A stretch of DNA of 64,000 nt from Akkermansia muciniphila. GTDB lineage: Bacteria > Verrucomicrobiota > Verrucomicrobiia > Verrucomicrobiales > Akkermansiaceae. The DNA is taken from assembly GCA_004557455.1 (NCBI GenBank), contig SFDX01000021.1, forward strand, positions 12,882 through 76,881, given 5' to 3'. This document shows, one piece after another, positions 41,159 to 49,542 of this stretch (position 1 is its first letter; the number at the start of each line of letters is the position of its first letter). The position numbers and the translations under genes are program-made. The notes under the pieces were generated by a model. That model made no database searches, was not told the origin of the DNA, and worked only from the letters and a program-made list of their open reading frames with translations.

Positions 41159-41833
41159 ATGAAGTTCCCCATTATCTCCACGATTGCCGTTTCCCTCTGC
41201 GCCTTGGCCGCCACGGCCCAAGCAGAGCTCAAGGTCGCTACCGTGAACGTCATCGACGTTTACACCAAGTACTACAAGCGTTTTGATACCGAGGCCGAGC
41301 TGCAGAAGCAACTCGCCGAGGTGAAGAAGCAGATCACCCAGCGCGAGGACGAGCTGCGCGCCATGCAGGAGGACCTCAAGAAGATCCAGGCTAAGTACGA
41401 CCCCAGCCTTTCCCAGTCCGCCGTCGAGAAGCTCAAGCAGGAGTTCGATGCCAAGCAGGTTGAGGCCAAGGCCAAGGAGCAGAGCCTCAAGGATTTCGCC
41501 CAGCGCCGCTCCATGAGCTTCAACGAGATCCGTAACCGCGAGATGAGCATCCTGGTGCAGGATGTCCTCAAGTCCATCAAGGAGGTAGCCGCCGAGAACG
41601 GTTGTGACCTCGTGGCAGACTCCGGTGCCCTCTCCGTTCGACCGGAAATCGGCATTCAGCTGCCCACCTTCCCCTACCTCAAGGATGGCTTTGACATCAC
41701 CCCGGAGGTGCTCAAGAAGCTGAATGCAGGCGCTCCCGCCGGTTTCGACCCGGATGCGAAGCTCAAGAGCCTGTACAGCGATGCGGAGGCTGCCCCTGCC
41801 CCCGCCTCCGCTCCGAATAAGGCTAAGAAGTAA
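41159..41833 (+). CDS. OmpH/Skp-family periplasmic chaperone
   Basis: A 224-aa exported protein with a signal peptide (about 1-22, ending ATAQA). Residues 40-130 form the long charged helical arms typical of Skp (LQKQLAEVKKQITQREDEL, VEKLKQEFDAKQVEAKAK), which clasp unfolded outer-membrane proteins. The beta body strand KVATVNVIDVYTKY begins the mature protein. The Pro/Ala/Lys C-terminal tail is an extension beyond E. coli Skp. The lpxD gene follows by 27 bp, the same order as in enterobacteria, supporting the assignment. Confidence 0.85.
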   Translation: MKFPIISTIAVSLCALAATAQAELKVATVNVIDVYTKYYKRFDTEAELQKQLAEVKKQITQREDELRAMQEDLKKIQAKYDPSLSQSAVEKLKQEFDAKQVEAKAKEQSLKDFAQRRSMSFNEIRNREMSILVQDVLKSIKEVAAENGCDLVADSGALSVRPEIGIQLPTFPYLKDGFDITPEVLKKLNAGAPAGFDPDAKLKSLYSDAEAAPAPASAPNKAKK

Positions 41834-41860
41834 CCCACACCCCCTTCCCCCGCGAGCCGT

Positions 41861-42934
41861 ATGAACCTCTCCCTGCGCGATGTTCTGGAGCTCACCGGCG
41901 GCACCTTGCTTCAACCGGCTCCGGAAATTACCGTTTCCGGAGTCGCTACCTTGAAGGATGCCGGCCCCGGTGAAGCTGCTTTCCTGGGTAACACGCAACA
42001 TTACATGGAGGACTTCGCCGCCACCAAGGCGGGCCTCGTCCTCGTGCCGGCCGGCCTCACGCAATACCCGGAGGGGCCCGCTTTCATCGAGGTGGAGAAC
42101 CCCTCCCTCGCCTTCAATGCGCTGGTAGACCACTTCATGAAGGCTGCCAATGACTTCACCCCCGGTATTCACCCCACCGCCTGTGTGGACCCCACCGCGC
42201 AAGTAGATGCTACCAAGGTGCGCATCTGCGCCGGTGCCATCGTGGAGGCCGGTGCCGTCATCGGGGATGGGTCGGATATCGGCCCGGGCTGCGTCATCGG
42301 TAAGTCCGTCACCATCGGCACGGATTGTAAGCTGTATGCCCGTGTGGTGATCCGGGAGCGCTGCATCATCGGCAACCATGTGGTGCTGCAACCCGGCTGC
42401 ATCATCGGCGGGGATGGCTTCGGCTTCCTGCTCAACCCCAAGACCGGCCGCTACGAGACCGTGGACCAAGTGGGCATCGTGGTCATCGAGGATAACGTGG
42501 ACATCGGTGCCAACACCACCATCGACCGCGCCCGCTTCGGCCGCACGGTCATCGGCGAGGGTACCAAGATTGATAACTTGGTGCAGATCGGCCACAACTG
42601 CCGTATCGGTAAGCACTGCATCATCGTCTCCCAAAGCGGCATTGCGGGCAGCACCGTTCTGGGGGATTATGTGACGGTGGCAGCTCAGGTCGGCATCGCC
42701 GGCCACCTCAATATCGGCAGCAAGGTCATGCTCGGCGCACGCTCCGGCGTCATGAACGACCTGGAGCCCGGCAAGAAGTACTGGGGCGCCCCCGCCTGCA
42801 ACGCCGCCGATGCGGCCAAGCAGTTCGCCGCTATTCGCAAGCTCCCCGCCGCCTTCCGCGAGCTTCAGGACCTCAAGAAGCAGGCCGCCAAAATTCAGGA
42901 GCTCATCGAACAGGCCGTGGCCGACCAGTCCTGA
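41861..42934 (+). CDS. lpxD: UDP-3-O-(3-hydroxyacyl)glucosamine N-acyltransferase
   Basis: Adds the N-linked 3-hydroxyacyl chain in lipid A synthesis. The 357-aa protein has the N-terminal uridine-binding domain (about 1-95) and a left-handed beta-helix of hexapeptide repeats (about 100-300, ICAGAIVEAGAVIGDGSDIG and so on). The catalytic-loop region reads GDGFGFLL, and the acyl-chain site NLVQIGHNCRIG includes the conserved catalytic His. The C-terminal amphipathic helix (AAFRELQDLKKQAAKIQEL) forms the trimer's helical cap. This shows that the organism makes lipid A. A strong terminator follows. Confidence 0.95.
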   Translation: MNLSLRDVLELTGGTLLQPAPEITVSGVATLKDAGPGEAAFLGNTQHYMEDFAATKAGLVLVPAGLTQYPEGPAFIEVENPSLAFNALVDHFMKAANDFTPGIHPTACVDPTAQVDATKVRICAGAIVEAGAVIGDGSDIGPGCVIGKSVTIGTDCKLYARVVIRERCIIGNHVVLQPGCIIGGDGFGFLLNPKTGRYETVDQVGIVVIEDNVDIGANTTIDRARFGRTVIGEGTKIDNLVQIGHNCRIGKHCIIVSQSGIAGSTVLGDYVTVAAQVGIAGHLNIGSKVMLGARSGVMNDLEPGKKYWGAPACNAADAAKQFAAIRKLPAAFRELQDLKKQAAKIQELIEQAVADQS

Positions 42935-42957
42935 CCCACCCACACACGCACCTTTCA

Positions 42958-42993
42958 CCGAGGGAGAGCCCACTCGCTCTTCCTCGGTTTTTT
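42958..42993 (+). terminator. Rho-independent terminator of skp-lpxD
   Basis: A 12-bp stem (42958-42969 with 42976-42987, one G-T pair) built on CCGAGG/CCTCGG is followed by TTTTTT. It ends 8 bp before inverton 2. Confidence 0.9.
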
Positions 42994-43000
42994 AATGCCT

Positions 43001-43018
43001 GCATTCGCAATGCTGTAG
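43001..43018 (+). repeat. Inverted repeat, left arm of inverton 2
   Basis: GCATTCGCAATGCTGTAG, the exact reverse complement of 43139-43156 over 18 bp. It shares GCATTCG-AATGCTGTA with the inverton 1 repeats. Confidence 0.88.
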
Positions 43019-43134
43019 GGACAGCTCATTCTAAGTCGTTGAGGCTCAATCACTTACGGAAACTCTCCGTATTCTGCCCGACTACAAGCGGGAATGAAAG
43101 GTTCTTATATTTCCGGGGTATCCGGACATAAAGC

Positions 43135-43164
43135 TTGACTACAGCATTGCGAATGCTGTATACT
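43135..43164 (+). promoter_or_regulatory. Active orientation of invertible promoter for the glycosyltransferase
   Basis: TTGACT (43135-43140), 18-bp spacer formed by the repeat, TATACT (43159-43164). A leader of about 30 nt runs to the ATG at 43201. Confidence 0.78.
43139..43156 (+). repeat. Inverted repeat, right arm of inverton 2
   Basis: CTACAGCATTGCGAATGC. The surrounding sequence extends to a palindrome with 9-bp arms (43140-43160). Confidence 0.88.
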
Positions 43165-43200
43165 CCTTCCACTTCACAGAAAGTAAAAGAGCGTCGGGAC

Positions 43201-44028
43201 ATGAAGGTCAGCATCATCATCACAAGTTACAACTATGAGCAGTATATCGGAGAAACGCTCAAGTCTGTTCAGGCCCAAACGCACAAGGACTGGGAGGCCA
43301 TTGTTGTCGATGATGGTTCAACAGATAACTCGGTCAATATTATCCGACGTTTTGCCGAGGCGGATCCCCGGATTCATTTTTATCAGCACGAGGGCGGTGT
43401 GAACAGGGGCATCATTGCCACCAACCTCCTCGCGCTCAGCAAATGCACGGCAGATGTCGTCGCGTTCTGCGAGAGCGATGACGTGCTGCTCCCGGAGTCC
43501 ATTGAGCGGCGGGCGAAGCTCATGGAACGCTATCCGGAGGTGGTATGCTGTTTCTCTGACATTACCTACACGAACGAGCAACTCGAGCCTATTATCGCAT
43601 GGAAGCCACGCAATCTGCCCGTAAACAAGCCCTTCGATATACGTTTTCTGCACACACTGGGCTACGAGGTTCACACCTTCTCGTGCGCAATGGTACGAAA
43701 GGCCGCGCTGGAGCAATGTGACTTCTCCCCGACCCGAAGCAGTGCGCTGGATCTGTGGATTTTCCGACAACTGTCACACTTCGGTCCCTTCTGCTATGCG
43801 GATGAGCCACTCACGCTCTTCCGACGCCACGGGGACAGCCTCTCCGGGGACCCGATTAACAACAACCGGGCAGCTTGGCACCGACTGATGCGGGACAACG
43901 ATGCCGTCATCGCCGCGCGCTTTCCCTCCTGGCACCTCAACCGCCACCTGTACCGCATTCTCTGGAGAATCCGACAGATGAAACAACGGGGACTCGCCTA
44001 CTGCTGGGACCGGCTCAAGCGGAAGTAG
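43201..44028 (+). CDS. Family 2 glycosyltransferase (GT-A fold)
   Basis: A 275-aa cytoplasmic glycosyltransferase. The GT2 landmarks are VSIIITSYNYEQYIGETLKSVQAQTH (nucleotide-binding start), VVDDGSTDNS, the metal-binding CESDDVLLPE (about residues 94-103) and a later ADEPLTLFRRHGDS. It lacks membrane helices and probably adds one sugar to a lipid-linked glycan of LPS or capsule; the donor and acceptor are unknown. The start at 43201 is preceded by a leader of about 30 nt with only a weak Shine-Dalgarno. It stands alone between lpxD and purD under the invertible promoter, so its product is predicted to be phase variable. Confidence 0.87.
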   Translation: MKVSIIITSYNYEQYIGETLKSVQAQTHKDWEAIVVDDGSTDNSVNIIRRFAEADPRIHFYQHEGGVNRGIIATNLLALSKCTADVVAFCESDDVLLPESIERRAKLMERYPEVVCCFSDITYTNEQLEPIIAWKPRNLPVNKPFDIRFLHTLGYEVHTFSCAMVRKAALEQCDFSPTRSSALDLWIFRQLSHFGPFCYADEPLTLFRRHGDSLSGDPINNNRAAWHRLMRDNDAVIAARFPSWHLNRHLYRILWRIRQMKQRGLAYCWDRLKRK

Positions 44029-44071
44029 CCCCCGCAATCCGGGGGAGGGTGACTTTTCTGCACGATTTGCC

Positions 44072-44100
44072 TTGCCAAGGGGGAGGCGGGGCGGTACAAT
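44072..44100 (+). promoter_or_regulatory. purD operon promoter
   Basis: TTGCCA (44072-44077), 17 bp, TACAAT (44095-44100), 9 bp to the ATG. Confidence 0.8.
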
Positions 44101-44109
44101 AGGGGCAGC

Positions 44110-45354
44110 ATGAAAGTAGCTGTAATCGGAAAAGGCGGGCGCGAGCAGGCGCTCGTGGAGACGTTGGCCGGCAGCCCAAGCAAGCCGGAGCTGTACACCT
44201 ACCCCGGCAGTGATGCCATTCGGCAGACAGCCAAGCAGATACCGGCGGACAGTTTCGACGGTTTGATGCAGTGGATGGTGGATAACAAGATTGACCTCTG
44301 CGTAGCGGGCGAGGAAAGTTATCTGGTGAAAGAGGAAGGTCTGGCGAACCGTTGCGCAGCGCTGGGAATTCCCTGCTGGGGCCCGCGCAAGGAGAGCGCA
44401 CAGTTAGAGGCCTCCAAGGAGTTCGCCAAGGACTTCCTGCTCCGCCACGGCATCCCGACGGGCATGGCCAAGGCCGTTGCCGGTTATGACGAAGCCATTG
44501 CGGCCATCGGCGGGCAGTACCCCACAGTGCTGAAGTTCGATGGGCTGGCCGCCGGCAAGGGGGTGGCCGTGTGCCCGGATGCCGCCGCAGCGGAGGACTT
44601 CCTGCGCGAGGTATTCATCGACAAGCGTTTCGGCCCGGGGCGTTTGCTGGTGGAGGAGTTCCTCACCGGCCCGGAGATTTCCATTTTCGGTGCCATCTGC
44701 GATGAGCATTACCTGATTCTGTGCCCCGCACGCGACTACAAGCGCCTGTGCGACGGCGACGAAGGCCCGAACACCGGCGGCATGGGAGCGGTGGCCTCGC
44801 GTCAACTCGCCTCTCCGGAGGTGCTGCGCACGATTGAGGAGCGCATCGTGGCCCCCACCGTGGCGGGCTTGCAGAAGGACGGCCTGCCCTACCGCGGTTT
44901 CCTTTACTTCGGCCTGATGCTCACACCGCAGGGGCCCAAGGTGATAGAATACAACTGCCGCTTCGGCGATCCGGAATGCGAGGCGGTGATGCCCCTGCTG
45001 CGCGGGGATCTGGCGAGCTTCTGCCTGGCGGGTGCCAAGGGCGAGTTCAAGCCCGAGCTCATCAGCTTCGACGAGGGATGGAGCGTCTGCTGCATCTTGG
45101 CTTCCGCCGGTTACCCCGCGAGCTCGCACTCCGGGGATCTCATCCGCGGGCTGGAAGACTGCGGGGCTCGCGTGTTCCACTGCGGCACGAAAAAAACGGA
45201 GGCCGGTTGGCAGACCGCAGGCGGTCGCGTGCTGGCCATCGTGGCTCAGGGCGCAACCCTGGATGAAGCCCGCACCAAGGCCCACGCGGAGGCCGCAAAG
45301 GTCGACTTCGACGGCGCGCAACGCCGCAGTGATATCGCCTATAAAAACATGTAA
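44110..45354 (+). CDS. purD: Phosphoribosylamine--glycine ligase
   Basis: GAR synthetase joins 5-phosphoribosylamine and glycine with ATP, the step after PurF. The 414-aa ATP-grasp enzyme has GKGGREQAL at the N-terminus, LKFDGLAAGKGVAVC (about residues 139-153), VEEFLTGPEISIF, the signature block RDYKRLCDGDEGPNTGGMGA, and EYNCRFGDPECEAVMPLL. The first motif has GKGGREQ where many homologs have GsGGREH. It starts an apparent four-gene operon ending with hpt, so purine synthesis and salvage are cotranscribed with two peptidase-family genes. Confidence 0.95.
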   Translation: MKVAVIGKGGREQALVETLAGSPSKPELYTYPGSDAIRQTAKQIPADSFDGLMQWMVDNKIDLCVAGEESYLVKEEGLANRCAALGIPCWGPRKESAQLEASKEFAKDFLLRHGIPTGMAKAVAGYDEAIAAIGGQYPTVLKFDGLAAGKGVAVCPDAAAAEDFLREVFIDKRFGPGRLLVEEFLTGPEISIFGAICDEHYLILCPARDYKRLCDGDEGPNTGGMGAVASRQLASPEVLRTIEERIVAPTVAGLQKDGLPYRGFLYFGLMLTPQGPKVIEYNCRFGDPECEAVMPLLRGDLASFCLAGAKGEFKPELISFDEGWSVCCILASAGYPASSHSGDLIRGLEDCGARVFHCGTKKTEAGWQTAGGRVLAIVAQGATLDEARTKAHAEAAKVDFDGAQRRSDIAYKNM

Positions 45355-45369
45355 CACCCTTTTGTTGCC

Positions 45370-46446
45370 ATGAAAGAAGAAGCAAGAGCTTTTTTAGAGG
45401 AGCTGCTGAACACCCCTGCCCCCACGGGCATGGAGATGGACGCACAGCGGCTGTGGGCTGCCTATATGAAGCCCTTTACCGATGAGCAGAACTGCGATGC
45501 CTACGGCTCCGCCTGGGCCGTGCTGAAGAGCAAGCAGCCGAATGCCCCGACCCTGATGCTGGATGCGCATGCCGACGAAATCGGTTTCTCCATCCGCTAT
45601 ATCGATGACAACGGCTTCGCCCGCATCGAGCGCCTGGGCGGCAGCGATGTGGCTATTGCCCGCGGACGCCGCCTCTGCTTTTTCGGCTCGGACGGCGAGG
45701 TGTACGGCGTTATCGGTAACACTGCTATCCACATCCGCGATGACAAAGGTCAAGCCCCGAACCTGTGGGACCTGTACGTTGACTTCGGCTGCGACAGTCG
45801 GGAGGAAGTGGAGGCCTTGGGCCTGCGCGTGGGGGACCGCGGTATCTACTGCGATGGCCCGCTGATGCTCAACAACGGCAAGCGCCTCGTCTGCCGCGCG
45901 CTGGATGACCGCCTCTGCGGCTTCATCACGGCAGAGACGGCCCGCGCGCTGCACGAGCAGGGCATCGAGCCCGCTTGGAACATCGTGTTTGCTAACACGG
46001 TCCAAGAAGAGGTGGGCTGCATCGGCGCTCAGATGCTTACGTATCGCATCCAACCGGATGCTGCCATCTGCCTGGATGTAACCCACGGCACAGACTCCCC
46101 CGGACTGAACAAGGGCCGCTACGGCGATGTGCGCTTGGGCAAGGGCGGCGTGCTCTGCTTCGGCCCCGCCTGCCACCCGAACCTGAATGCGCGCCTGGAG
46201 CTGGTGGCGCAGGAGAGCGGTGTGCCCATGCAACGCGAGACCTCCGGCCGCACCACGGGAACGAACACAGACCAGATCTTCCGCTCCCGCTGCGGTGTGC
46301 CCGCTACCAATTTGTCTATGCCGCTGCGCTACATGCACAGCCCCGTGGAGACCGCTGATATGGGGGATGTGCAGGCCTGCATCGACCTACTGGTAGCATT
46401 TATCCGCAGTCTGAACCCCGAGGACGACTTCCGCCACAAGCTGTGA
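45370..46446 (+). CDS. M42-family metallopeptidase (glutamyl/lysyl aminopeptidase-like)
   Basis: A 358-aa cytoplasmic di-metal aminopeptidase of the tetrahedral TET/M42 group that trims short peptides. Ligand positions are visible: LDAHADEIGF (His and catalytic Asp near residues 65-68), CRALDDRLCG (bridging Asp), VQEEVGCIGA (catalytic and metal Glu near 215), CLDVTHG and the late YMHSPVE His. The family is sometimes annotated as endoglucanase CelM, but peptidase activity is the established one. It follows purD by 15 bp, and its stop overlaps the GTG start of the next gene. Confidence 0.9.
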   Translation: MKEEARAFLEELLNTPAPTGMEMDAQRLWAAYMKPFTDEQNCDAYGSAWAVLKSKQPNAPTLMLDAHADEIGFSIRYIDDNGFARIERLGGSDVAIARGRRLCFFGSDGEVYGVIGNTAIHIRDDKGQAPNLWDLYVDFGCDSREEVEALGLRVGDRGIYCDGPLMLNNGKRLVCRALDDRLCGFITAETARALHEQGIEPAWNIVFANTVQEEVGCIGAQMLTYRIQPDAAICLDVTHGTDSPGLNKGRYGDVRLGKGGVLCFGPACHPNLNARLELVAQESGVPMQRETSGRTTGTNTDQIFRSRCGVPATNLSMPLRYMHSPVETADMGDVQACIDLLVAFIRSLNPEDDFRHKL

Positions 46447-47714
46447 GCAACCCCGTTCAGGATTGGGAGGTCATGGCCCCCGCGGGCTCTTTCGAGTCGC
46501 TGGCTGCGGCTCTGCGCGCAGGGGCAAACAGCGTCTATTTCGGTGTCGGTTCGCTGAATATGCGTGCCCGCGCTACGGTGAACTTTACCGAAGACGACCT
46601 GCCGAAAGTGGTGCGACTGTGCCACGCCTGCGGAGCCAAGGCCTACCTCACCTGTAACATTATCGTCTACGACCGCGAGCTGGAGGCCGTGCGAAGCTTG
46701 CTGCAACGAGCGAAGGCGGCGGGGGTGGATGCCGTGATCGCCGCGGACTTTGCGGTGATCACCTACGCGCGCGAGCTGGGGCTGGAGGTTCACATCAGCG
46801 TGCAAGCCAATGTCTGCAACGTGGCGGCCGTGCGCTTTTTTGCCGCTTATGCAGATGTGATGGTGTTGGCGCGCGAGCTGCCGCTCAGCAGCATCCGCCA
46901 TATCATCGACACCATTCGCGAGGAGAAGATCTGCGGGCCGTCCGGCAATCCCGTGCGCATCGAGGTTTTCGCCCACGGGGCCCTTTGCATCGGCGTTTCC
47001 GGCAAATGCGGCATGAGTCTGGCAGCATATAATCATTCCGCTAACCGCGGGGACTGTTTCCAACTTTGCCGCAGACGTTATCGCGTCACGGATGTCGATA
47101 CGGGCTTTGAGATGGATATTGATAACCAATATATCATGTCGCCCAAGGACATCTGCACCGTTCGTGTGATCGATCAACTGCTGGAGGCGGGTATCTCCGT
47201 GTTCAAACTAGAGGGCCGAGGACGCTCGGAGGGCTATGTCTCCACCGTCACGCAGGTGTACCGCGAGGCGCTGGAGGCCTGCTCCGCCGGCACGTGGAGC
47301 CCGGAGAAGGTCGCCGCATGGGAGGCGCAATTGCTGCGGGTCTTCAACCGCCAATTCTGGCACGGAGGCTACTACCTCGGCGAGGATTGGGACACTTGGG
47401 GAGGCACGGCCAACAGTCTCGCACTCGAGCAGCGGCAGCACCTCGGGCGTGTGAAGAGTTACTACGCCCGCCCCGGTATCGCTGTTCTCAAGCTGGAAGC
47501 CGCCGACCTCAAACAAGGAGACAGGCTGGAAATAACCGGCACCACGACGGGCATTGTACGACTGACTGCCGATGAGGTTCGGGAAGACACGGAAAGCGGG
47601 GAGACGACACCTGTTCCCTGCGTTACCAAAGGCAACACAGCCTATGTGGCAGTGCCGCAGAAAGTACGCCACGGAGATAAAGTTTATCTGGTAACCCGCA
47701 GAAAGCTCTCATGA
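46443..47714 (+). CDS. U32-family protein (TrhP/RlhA-like RNA hydroxylation protein)
   Basis: A 423-aa member of peptidase family U32. Despite the family name, the characterised E. coli members TrhP (YegQ) and RlhA support prephenate-dependent hydroxylation of tRNA or rRNA rather than proteolysis. The PROSITE-type signature reads EVFAHGALCIGVSGKCGMS, followed by NRGDCFQLCRRRY; these cysteines may bind Fe-S. The N-terminal barrel begins with MAPAGSFESLAAALRAGAN and the C-terminal domain is a small beta barrel. Translation starts at the GTG overlapping the M42 stop (GTGA). Which RNA it modifies cannot be read from sequence. Confidence 0.85.
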   Translation: MSNPVQDWEVMAPAGSFESLAAALRAGANSVYFGVGSLNMRARATVNFTEDDLPKVVRLCHACGAKAYLTCNIIVYDRELEAVRSLLQRAKAAGVDAVIAADFAVITYARELGLEVHISVQANVCNVAAVRFFAAYADVMVLARELPLSSIRHIIDTIREEKICGPSGNPVRIEVFAHGALCIGVSGKCGMSLAAYNHSANRGDCFQLCRRRYRVTDVDTGFEMDIDNQYIMSPKDICTVRVIDQLLEAGISVFKLEGRGRSEGYVSTVTQVYREALEACSAGTWSPEKVAAWEAQLLRVFNRQFWHGGYYLGEDWDTWGGTANSLALEQRQHLGRVKSYYARPGIAVLKLEAADLKQGDRLEITGTTTGIVRLTADEVREDTESGETTPVPCVTKGNTAYVAVPQKVRHGDKVYLVTRRKLS

Positions 47715-48235
47715 AGCTGCACCCCCTCTTTTCCCGTGAGCAGATAGCAGCCCGCATCCGCGAGTTAGGGGAGCTGGTCGCCGCAAAGCTACCGGAGGAC
47801 AACACCCCGATGGTAGCAGTTATTCTGATGAAAGGAGCCATGTGGTTCGCGGCGGATCTCCTGCGGCATCTCCCCCCCACCCTGCGCGTGGAACCCGTGC
47901 GTGTCTCCAGCTACGGCAACGCACGCACCAGCAGCGGGCAGCTCACTTGGCACACCCCCTGCCCAACCTGCAACGGCTGCCGTGTGCTGCTGGTCGATGA
48001 CGTGCTGGACACGGGCCTGACCCTGCAGGCCGTGCAAGAGGAGCTGCTGCGCAAGGGGGCCACACAAGTGCTCACCGCCGTGGCAGTCGATAAACAGGGG
48101 GCACGGCGCACCGCCGTAGAGGCAGACTACGCGGCTTTTCGTATCAGAAGCGGATTTTTGGTAGGTTATGGCATGGACTGCGCGGAGGCCTACCGCAACC
48201 TGCCCTACATCGCAGAGTTAAGCGCGGACGAGTAG
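47711..48235 (+). CDS. hpt: Hypoxanthine phosphoribosyltransferase
   Basis: A 174-aa purine salvage enzyme that makes IMP or GMP from the base and PRPP. Motifs: AVILMKGAMWFAADLL (phosphate/pyrophosphate loop), RVSSYGNARTSSG (flexible loop) and the PRPP-binding VLLVDDVLDTGLTL (about residues 97-110), then DYAAFRIRSGFLVGYGMD at the base-specificity end. Start overlaps the previous stop (ATGA). Its last 18 bp overlap the convergent rsmB gene, so the two 3' ends are antisense to each other. Confidence 0.92.
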   Translation: MKLHPLFSREQIAARIRELGELVAAKLPEDNTPMVAVILMKGAMWFAADLLRHLPPTLRVEPVRVSSYGNARTSSGQLTWHTPCPTCNGCRVLLVDDVLDTGLTLQAVQEELLRKGATQVLTAVAVDKQGARRTAVEADYAAFRIRSGFLVGYGMDCAEAYRNLPYIAELSADE

Positions 48236-49456
48236 CGCAGCGTAGGAGCCATCCCCGAATTCACGGTGCGGCAGAGCCGTGTGCTCCTCACGAATCTCAA
48301 ACTCCGGGTGAGCCTCCGCAAAGGCCCGCACCACTGCGCCGTTCTCCTCTGCGTCGATAGAGCAGGTAGAATACACCAAACGCCCGCCGGGGGCCACAGC
48401 CTTCGCTCCCTCCTCCAGAATCCGCCGCTGCACCCCTGACAAGCGTGTTATCTCCTGCGGGGTCAGCCGCCAACGTGCATCCACGCGGCGCTGCAACACA
48501 CCCGTGTTCGAACAGGGAACATCCAACAAAACCGCATCGAAGGCCCCGACCTGCTTCTGCGGACAGGGCTGTGTCCAATCGTGCTCCGCAACCTCTGCCC
48601 CCTCAACGCCGAGAAGCGCCAAATTCGCCTTGAGCATGGGCAAACGGTGCGCATCCGCATCCGTCGCCAGAAGGTGCACCTTACCCTGCGTTGCAGCCAG
48701 AATAGCAGCGGATTTCCCCCCCGGAGCGGCACAGGCATCCAGCACCCGTTCCCCGGGCACGGGGGCCAGCATCTGCACACTGTAGCGCGTCGCGGGGTCC
48801 GCCATGTAGACCTGCCCCGCACGCAGCTCCTCCTGCGGCAGTGCAGGCACACGATACCAATCATCCACACCCGGCAGAGGCTCCCAATCGGCGGGAATCT
48901 CCTTCGGCGGGTTCAGCACATTTACCCGTGCAAACAAAGACGGCGTCTGAACCAGCGTCGCGAGCAGGGCCTCCGCCTCCTGCTCCCCGAAAGCATCAAC
49001 CCAGCGATTCACCAGCCAGTCGGGGGCGGAGAAGCGAATGGCCGGCGGCAGCTTGGGCAGCTCGGCGGCGAATTCATCCCTCCTCCGCACAGCGTTGCGC
49101 AGGATACCGTTCACAAGCCCCCGCGCCCGAATGGGAGCAGCCGCCACCGTCTCATTTACGGAAGCGTGGTCGGCCCCCTGCTGAATCAGCACTTGGCAAA
49201 GCCCCACGAGCACCAGCCAACGCAGGGATGCCTCCAACTTGCCGGACCGCAGCTGCCTGCAGCGATAATCCAGCAGAGACATGTTGCGCAAGGTATCATA
49301 CACCAGCAACTGAAGCAAGGCTCGATCGGGGCGAGATAATTGCTCCCGCTGCGCGGTCCGCGCCACCAGGGTTTCCGCAAAAACACCGCCCTCGGCCCAC
49401 TGCTGCAGCAGCTGCCAAGCCAACAAGCGCACACTTTTTTTTCTGCTGTTTGCCAT
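48218..49456 (-). CDS. rsmB: 16S rRNA (cytosine-C5) methyltransferase, RsmB/Sun family
   Basis: Methylates C967 of 16S rRNA if it follows the E. coli enzyme. The 412-aa protein has an N-terminal NusB-like RNA-binding domain (about 1-135) and a Rossmann methyltransferase domain with the SAM motif LDACAAPGGKS (about residues 240-250), LATDADAHRL, the catalytic motif IV LLDVPCSNTG and motif VI YSTCSIDAEEN; the two Cys residues are the RsmB/NSUN pair. The start at 49456 follows a TTGCCA-17-TATAAT promoter by 9 bp. Confidence 0.92.
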   Translation of the reverse strand: MANSRKKSVRLLAWQLLQQWAEGGVFAETLVARTAQREQLSRPDRALLQLLVYDTLRNMSLLDYRCRQLRSGKLEASLRWLVLVGLCQVLIQQGADHASVNETVAAAPIRARGLVNGILRNAVRRRDEFAAELPKLPPAIRFSAPDWLVNRWVDAFGEQEAEALLATLVQTPSLFARVNVLNPPKEIPADWEPLPGVDDWYRVPALPQEELRAGQVYMADPATRYSVQMLAPVPGERVLDACAAPGGKSAAILAATQGKVHLLATDADAHRLPMLKANLALLGVEGAEVAEHDWTQPCPQKQVGAFDAVLLDVPCSNTGVLQRRVDARWRLTPQEITRLSGVQRRILEEGAKAVAPGGRLVYSTCSIDAEENGAVVRAFAEAHPEFEIREEHTALPHREFGDGSYAALLVRA

Positions 49457-49465
49457 GCGGGGGCC

Positions 49466-49494
49466 ATTATACCGCAGTCCGCACCGTTTGGCAA
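49466..49494 (-). promoter_or_regulatory. rsmB promoter
   Basis: Minus strand: TTGCCA (49494-49489), 17 bp, TATAAT (49471-49466). Confidence 0.78.
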
Positions 49495-49507
49495 TGCTGT
49501 ATTTTGC

Positions 49508-49536
49508 TTGAGTCTGCGTGCCCGGGGGTGTACAAT
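49508..49536 (+). promoter_or_regulatory. Promoter of the lipoprotein gene at 49543
   Basis: TTGAGT (49508-49513), 17 bp, TACAAT (49531-49536), 6 bp to the ATG. Confidence 0.7.
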
Positions 49537-49542
49537 ACCGCC

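Larger units (their letters stand above)
43001..43156. other. Candidate invertible promoter segment 2 (glycosyltransferase ON/OFF, present state ON)
   Basis: A 156-bp segment lies between perfect 18-bp inverted repeats. TTGACT lies just inside the right arm and pairs across the repeat (18 bp) with TATACT in the right flank, giving a good promoter for the glycosyltransferase at 43201. Inversion would put TTGACT at the left edge facing AGGCAT and the lpxD terminator, and leave the right flank without a -35, silencing the gene. The core repeat is the same family as at 11.7 kb, so the same recombinase could act on both. Inferred from sequence only. Confidence 0.77.

Noticed and set aside
44031..44046. 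CCCCCG...CGGGGG hairpin after the glycosyltransferase gene
   Set aside because: There is no U-run after the stem; evidence is too weak to call a terminator.
49483..49501. GCAATGCTGTAT, a half match to the inverton 1/2 repeat between rsmB and the lipoprotein gene
   Set aside because: No inverted partner lies within 300 bp, and it overlaps an ordinary rsmB -35 (TTGCCA) with a normal 17-bp promoter. It is probably chance.
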